Positions 62,240-64,000 of a DNA stretch of 64,000 nt are shown in pieces (the first letter of the stretch is position 1; the number at the start of each line of letters is the position of its first letter). Under the pieces are notes generated by a model, which worked only from the letters and a program-made list of their open reading frames with translations, made no database searches and was not told the origin of the DNA. A program made the translations under genes and the position numbers. Origin of the DNA: an uncultured bacterium (GTDB taxonomy: Bacteria > Cyanobacteriota > Vampirovibrionia > Gastranaerophilales > Gastranaerophilaceae); contig CACWLL010000001.1 of the NCBI GenBank assembly GCA_902761735.1, positions 124,001 through 188,000 on the forward strand, given 5' to 3'.

Positions 62240-63632
62240 ATCTGATAATATTTTATCAAAAATTGCGGATAAATTTCCTGACAAAAAAATCTATGTCGTA
62301 GGGGGAACTGTTCGTGATTTTATAATGGATAAAGATTCCTATGACAGAGATTTGATTGTAGAAGGAATTCCAGCAAAACTATTTGCCGAAGAATTGCTTA
62401 ATATTTTTGACGCAACTCTGGTCCCGCTCGATGAAGATAATAACATATACCGCCTTGTACTAAAAGGTTCTGAAGATATACATAATCCGTATATGATTGA
62501 TGTGACAAATCCTATTGAAAATTCTTTGGAATTGGATTTGATGCGTAGAGATTTAACTATAAACGCAATTGCGGTAGAAATTCACTCAGGCAAAATCACG
62601 GATATGTTCGGAGGCATATCTGATATTAAAACAGGAACGCTGAATTATATTGAAGAAATTAATTTTGTAGATGACCCCCTCAGACTCTTAAGAGTATACC
62701 GATTTCAGGCTGCTACAGATTTTAATTTGAGTGGAGATTTGATACATATAATATGCAAATATACAGACCTGATATCAAAACCTGCAAAAGAAAGAGTTTT
62801 ATATGAACTTATGAAATTATTTAGCGGCAAATATACAGCAAATGCGCTTACAAATATGAACAAAACCTGGCTGCTGGAAGAAATTTTTCCCGTAGTAAAA
62901 GAATTAAAACAGATTCCGCCTAATACCCATCACCATCTCGGATTACTCGAACACAGTATTGAAACGGTTAATCAAGTACAGTTACTATACGAAGATGCCA
63001 ATGACAATATAAAAGAGCATTTGAATAAAGTAGATTTCGGAGGCTTTTCGCGTCTTGCCCACCTTAAGCTTGCGGCATTTTTACATGATATAGGTAAATT
63101 TTCAACATGGACAATTGAAAAAGAAACAGGCCGACACAGATTTTTAAAACATGATGACGTCGGCTCAAAAATGGCTAAGAAAATATTAAAAGATTTGTCT
63201 TGTTCAAACAAGCAAATTGAATATGTTTCAACATTAATTAAAAACCATATTTACCCATCAGCACTCATGGCTGACCCGGAAGTTAACGAGAAAGCTATGA
63301 TGAGATTTATTAGAAAAATTAATGATAACACCATTGATAACATAATTCTCTCAATGGCTGACAGATTATCCGCCAGAGGGGAAGCCGTCACAGACGAAAT
63401 GGTAGAAAATAATATCAAAAACTTAAACAGACTTCTTAATTTTTATTTTGACAAAATTAATGAACTGGCCCCCCTGCCAAAACTTCTTGACGGCAACGAA
63501 GTAATGGAACTCCTAAAAATTAAACAATCGCCCAAACTCGGCAAAATCCTCTCTGCACTTTATGAAGCTCAGTTGGACGGAGATATTAATACAAAAGATG
63601 AAGCTATTAAATTTGTAAAAAATTATAAATAA
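62211..63632 (+). CDS. cca: CCA tRNA nucleotidyltransferase with HD domain
   Basis: 473 residues. Class II nucleotidyltransferase head (IYVVGGTVRDFIMDKDSYDRDLIVEG, with the DxD, and DLMRRDLTINAIAVE), an RNA-binding segment with DDPLRLLRVYRFQ, and an HD phosphohydrolase domain (HHHLGLLEHSIETV...FLHDIGK, about 240-370). It adds or repairs the 3' CCA. Neither tRNA in the window encodes CCA. Whether it adds all three bases or only some cannot be told without the discriminating loop; an A-adding or CC-adding enzyme is possible. Confidence 0.92.
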   Translation: MNTTVQEKIKSDNILSKIADKFPDKKIYVVGGTVRDFIMDKDSYDRDLIVEGIPAKLFAEELLNIFDATLVPLDEDNNIYRLVLKGSEDIHNPYMIDVTNPIENSLELDLMRRDLTINAIAVEIHSGKITDMFGGISDIKTGTLNYIEEINFVDDPLRLLRVYRFQAATDFNLSGDLIHIICKYTDLISKPAKERVLYELMKLFSGKYTANALTNMNKTWLLEEIFPVVKELKQIPPNTHHHLGLLEHSIETVNQVQLLYEDANDNIKEHLNKVDFGGFSRLAHLKLAAFLHDIGKFSTWTIEKETGRHRFLKHDDVGSKMAKKILKDLSCSNKQIEYVSTLIKNHIYPSALMADPEVNEKAMMRFIRKINDNTIDNIILSMADRLSARGEAVTDEMVENNIKNLNRLLNFYFDKINELAPLPKLLDGNEVMELLKIKQSPKLGKILSALYEAQLDGDINTKDEAIKFVKNYK

Positions 63633-63650
63633 AATTTTTCCAACAAAAAA

Positions 63651-63724
63651 TCGGAATGACAGGATTTGAACCTGCGACCCCCGCGACCCGAACACGGTGC
63701 GCTACCAAGCTGCGCTACATTCCG
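63651..63724 (-). tRNA. tRNA-Pro (anticodon CGG)
   Basis: 74 nt. Acceptor CGGAATG/CATTCCG with discriminator A, D-arm GCGCAGCTTGGTAGCGC, anticodon stem CCGTG/CGCGG with loop TTCGGGT giving anticodon CGG, and T-arm GCAGGTTCAAATCCTGT. CCA is not encoded. It is the last, intact member of a 102-nt tandem array whose two upstream members are broken. Confidence 0.93.
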
Positions 63725-63726
63725 AT

Positions 63727-63930
63727 TTTATTTATCTTACCTTGCAGCGCCCCTACGGTGCTTCCTCTCAGAAAATCCTCAACGGTTCGGATTTTCTTCG
63801 GCAGAGTCAAGCTGCGCTACATTCCGATAACTTATATTCTATCACAAAACTTTCGTTTTGTGAGGTGCGCTACCCCTCTCGAAAAACAATTCTCCGGATT
63901 GTTTTTCTCGGCAGAGTGCTACATTCCGAT
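63727..63930 (-). repeat. Two broken tRNA-Pro copies in a 102-nt tandem array, each with a hairpin inserted in the D-loop
   Basis: Reading the minus strand, the tRNA-Pro 5' end (ATCGGAATGTAGC...) recurs at exactly 102-nt steps (plus-strand ends at 63930, 63828 and 63726). The 21 bases 63706-63726 recur perfectly at 63808-63828; 13 of them recur at 63918-63930; GGTGCGCTACC (63696-63706) recurs at 63864-63874. In both upstream copies the D-loop is interrupted by an insert with common borders (CTCTC and CGGCAGAGT on the plus strand) around unlike hairpins: GAAAATCC/GGATTTTC (63771-63796) and GAAAAACAAT/ATTGTTTTTC (63881-63907). The tRNA 3' halves are absent. Confidence 0.8.
63843..63862. repeat. 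Perfect hairpin CACAAAAC-TTTC-GTTTTGTG
   Basis: Eight-bp stem with TTTC loop between the two broken tRNA copies, part of the spacer of the 102-nt unit. A terminator is possible on neither strand for lack of a T-run. Confidence 0.6.
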
Positions 63931-63961
63931 AGCATCATAATATTACACAAACAATAAAATA

Positions 63962-64000
63962 TCAACCCTGAGATTTTACTAATTCTTCCAACAATTGAAT
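63962..64000 (-). CDS. C-terminal end of an unidentified gene (partial)
   Basis: On the minus strand an open frame enters from the right edge and stops at 63962-63964 (TGA), encoding ...IQLLEELVKSQG. Thirteen residues are too few to name. It would lie upstream of, and be co-oriented with, the tRNA-Pro array. Confidence 0.35.
   Translation of the reverse strand: MQLLEELVKSQG

Noticed and set aside
63656-63957. Plus-strand frames across the tRNA-Pro array
   Set aside because: Produced by the repeated tRNA fragments; the tRNA and hairpins explain the sequence better.
1-64000. CRISPR array, prophage, insertion sequence or rRNA operon
   Set aside because: No spaced direct repeats, integrase, transposase, phage structural genes or rRNA motifs were found on reading through.

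Overview
The window is AT-rich bacterial chromosome (about a third G+C by eye) with a Gram-negative, non-photosynthetic gene set. The best guess is a gut-type relative of the cyanobacteria, i.e. Melainabacteria/Vampirovibrionia such as Candidatus Gastranaerophilales. The reasons are a NusB with the long insertion seen in cyanobacteria, a PDZ/radical-SAM/DUF512 protein of the cyanobacterial type, MinCDE, CsaB and SpoIID-like proteins together, an alpha-type glutamine synthetase, no photosynthesis genes, and many soluble Gly/Gln/Asn-rich proteins of unknown function. Placement rests on gene content only; no database search was possible. I see no prophage, insertion sequence, CRISPR array or rRNA.

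Layout. 1-5.3 kb: end of metK, leuC, an ECF sigma/anti-sigma pair, rpmE, a rsfS-TPR-membrane operon, tRNA-Leu. 5.5-13.5 kb: a Gly-rich protein, then eda-kdgK-csaB (KDPG/KDG metabolism and cell-wall pyruvylation), a CHASE2 adenylate cyclase, and nrtR-secG-SDR-HlyD. 13.7-20 kb: a leaderless transglycosylase-like protein followed by minC-minD-minE (MinE has a long acidic tail) and three small orphan genes. 20-26.5 kb: HAD phosphatase, TPR, mscS-rlmH, and an L,D-transpeptidase/Ski2-like helicase operon. 26.6-31.8 kb: rplS-rbgA-rnhB-glnA, padR and DUF512. 31.8-45.4 kb: unknown proteins, the envelope operon spoIID-murJ-tsaC, cysS, a LysM protein, nusB-ftsY-peptidase and fabI. 45.5-49.5 kb: zinc-ribbon/TM2/DUF2752 membrane genes and pdxJ-murT. 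49.6-57.4 kb: YtxH/DUF948 genes and the chromosome-segregation operon smc-scpA-scpB ending in a matrixin-like protease. 57.4-64 kb: two paralogous unknown membrane proteins, rsmE-cca, tRNA-Pro with a 102-nt-periodic array of broken tRNA copies, and the edge of one more gene.

Themes. Cell division, segregation and envelope building (Min, SMC, MurJ, MurT, SpoIID, L,D-transpeptidase, CsaB) dominate and are mixed with translation and RNA-maturation genes (RsfS, L19, RbgA, RlmH, RsmE, CCA enzyme). Neither tRNA encodes its CCA end, which fits the cca gene here. Several peptidoglycan-type proteins have no Sec signal, and five otherwise different proteins share a short N-terminal 'x-[SN]-F-x-G'-like motif. 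Several orphan genes, and smc, have TTTGTAA/TTACAAA- or TGTAACA-type boxes roughly 70-95 bp before the start codon. These points, with the tRNA-Pro array and the MurT lacking an adjacent GatD, are the best leads for something undescribed.
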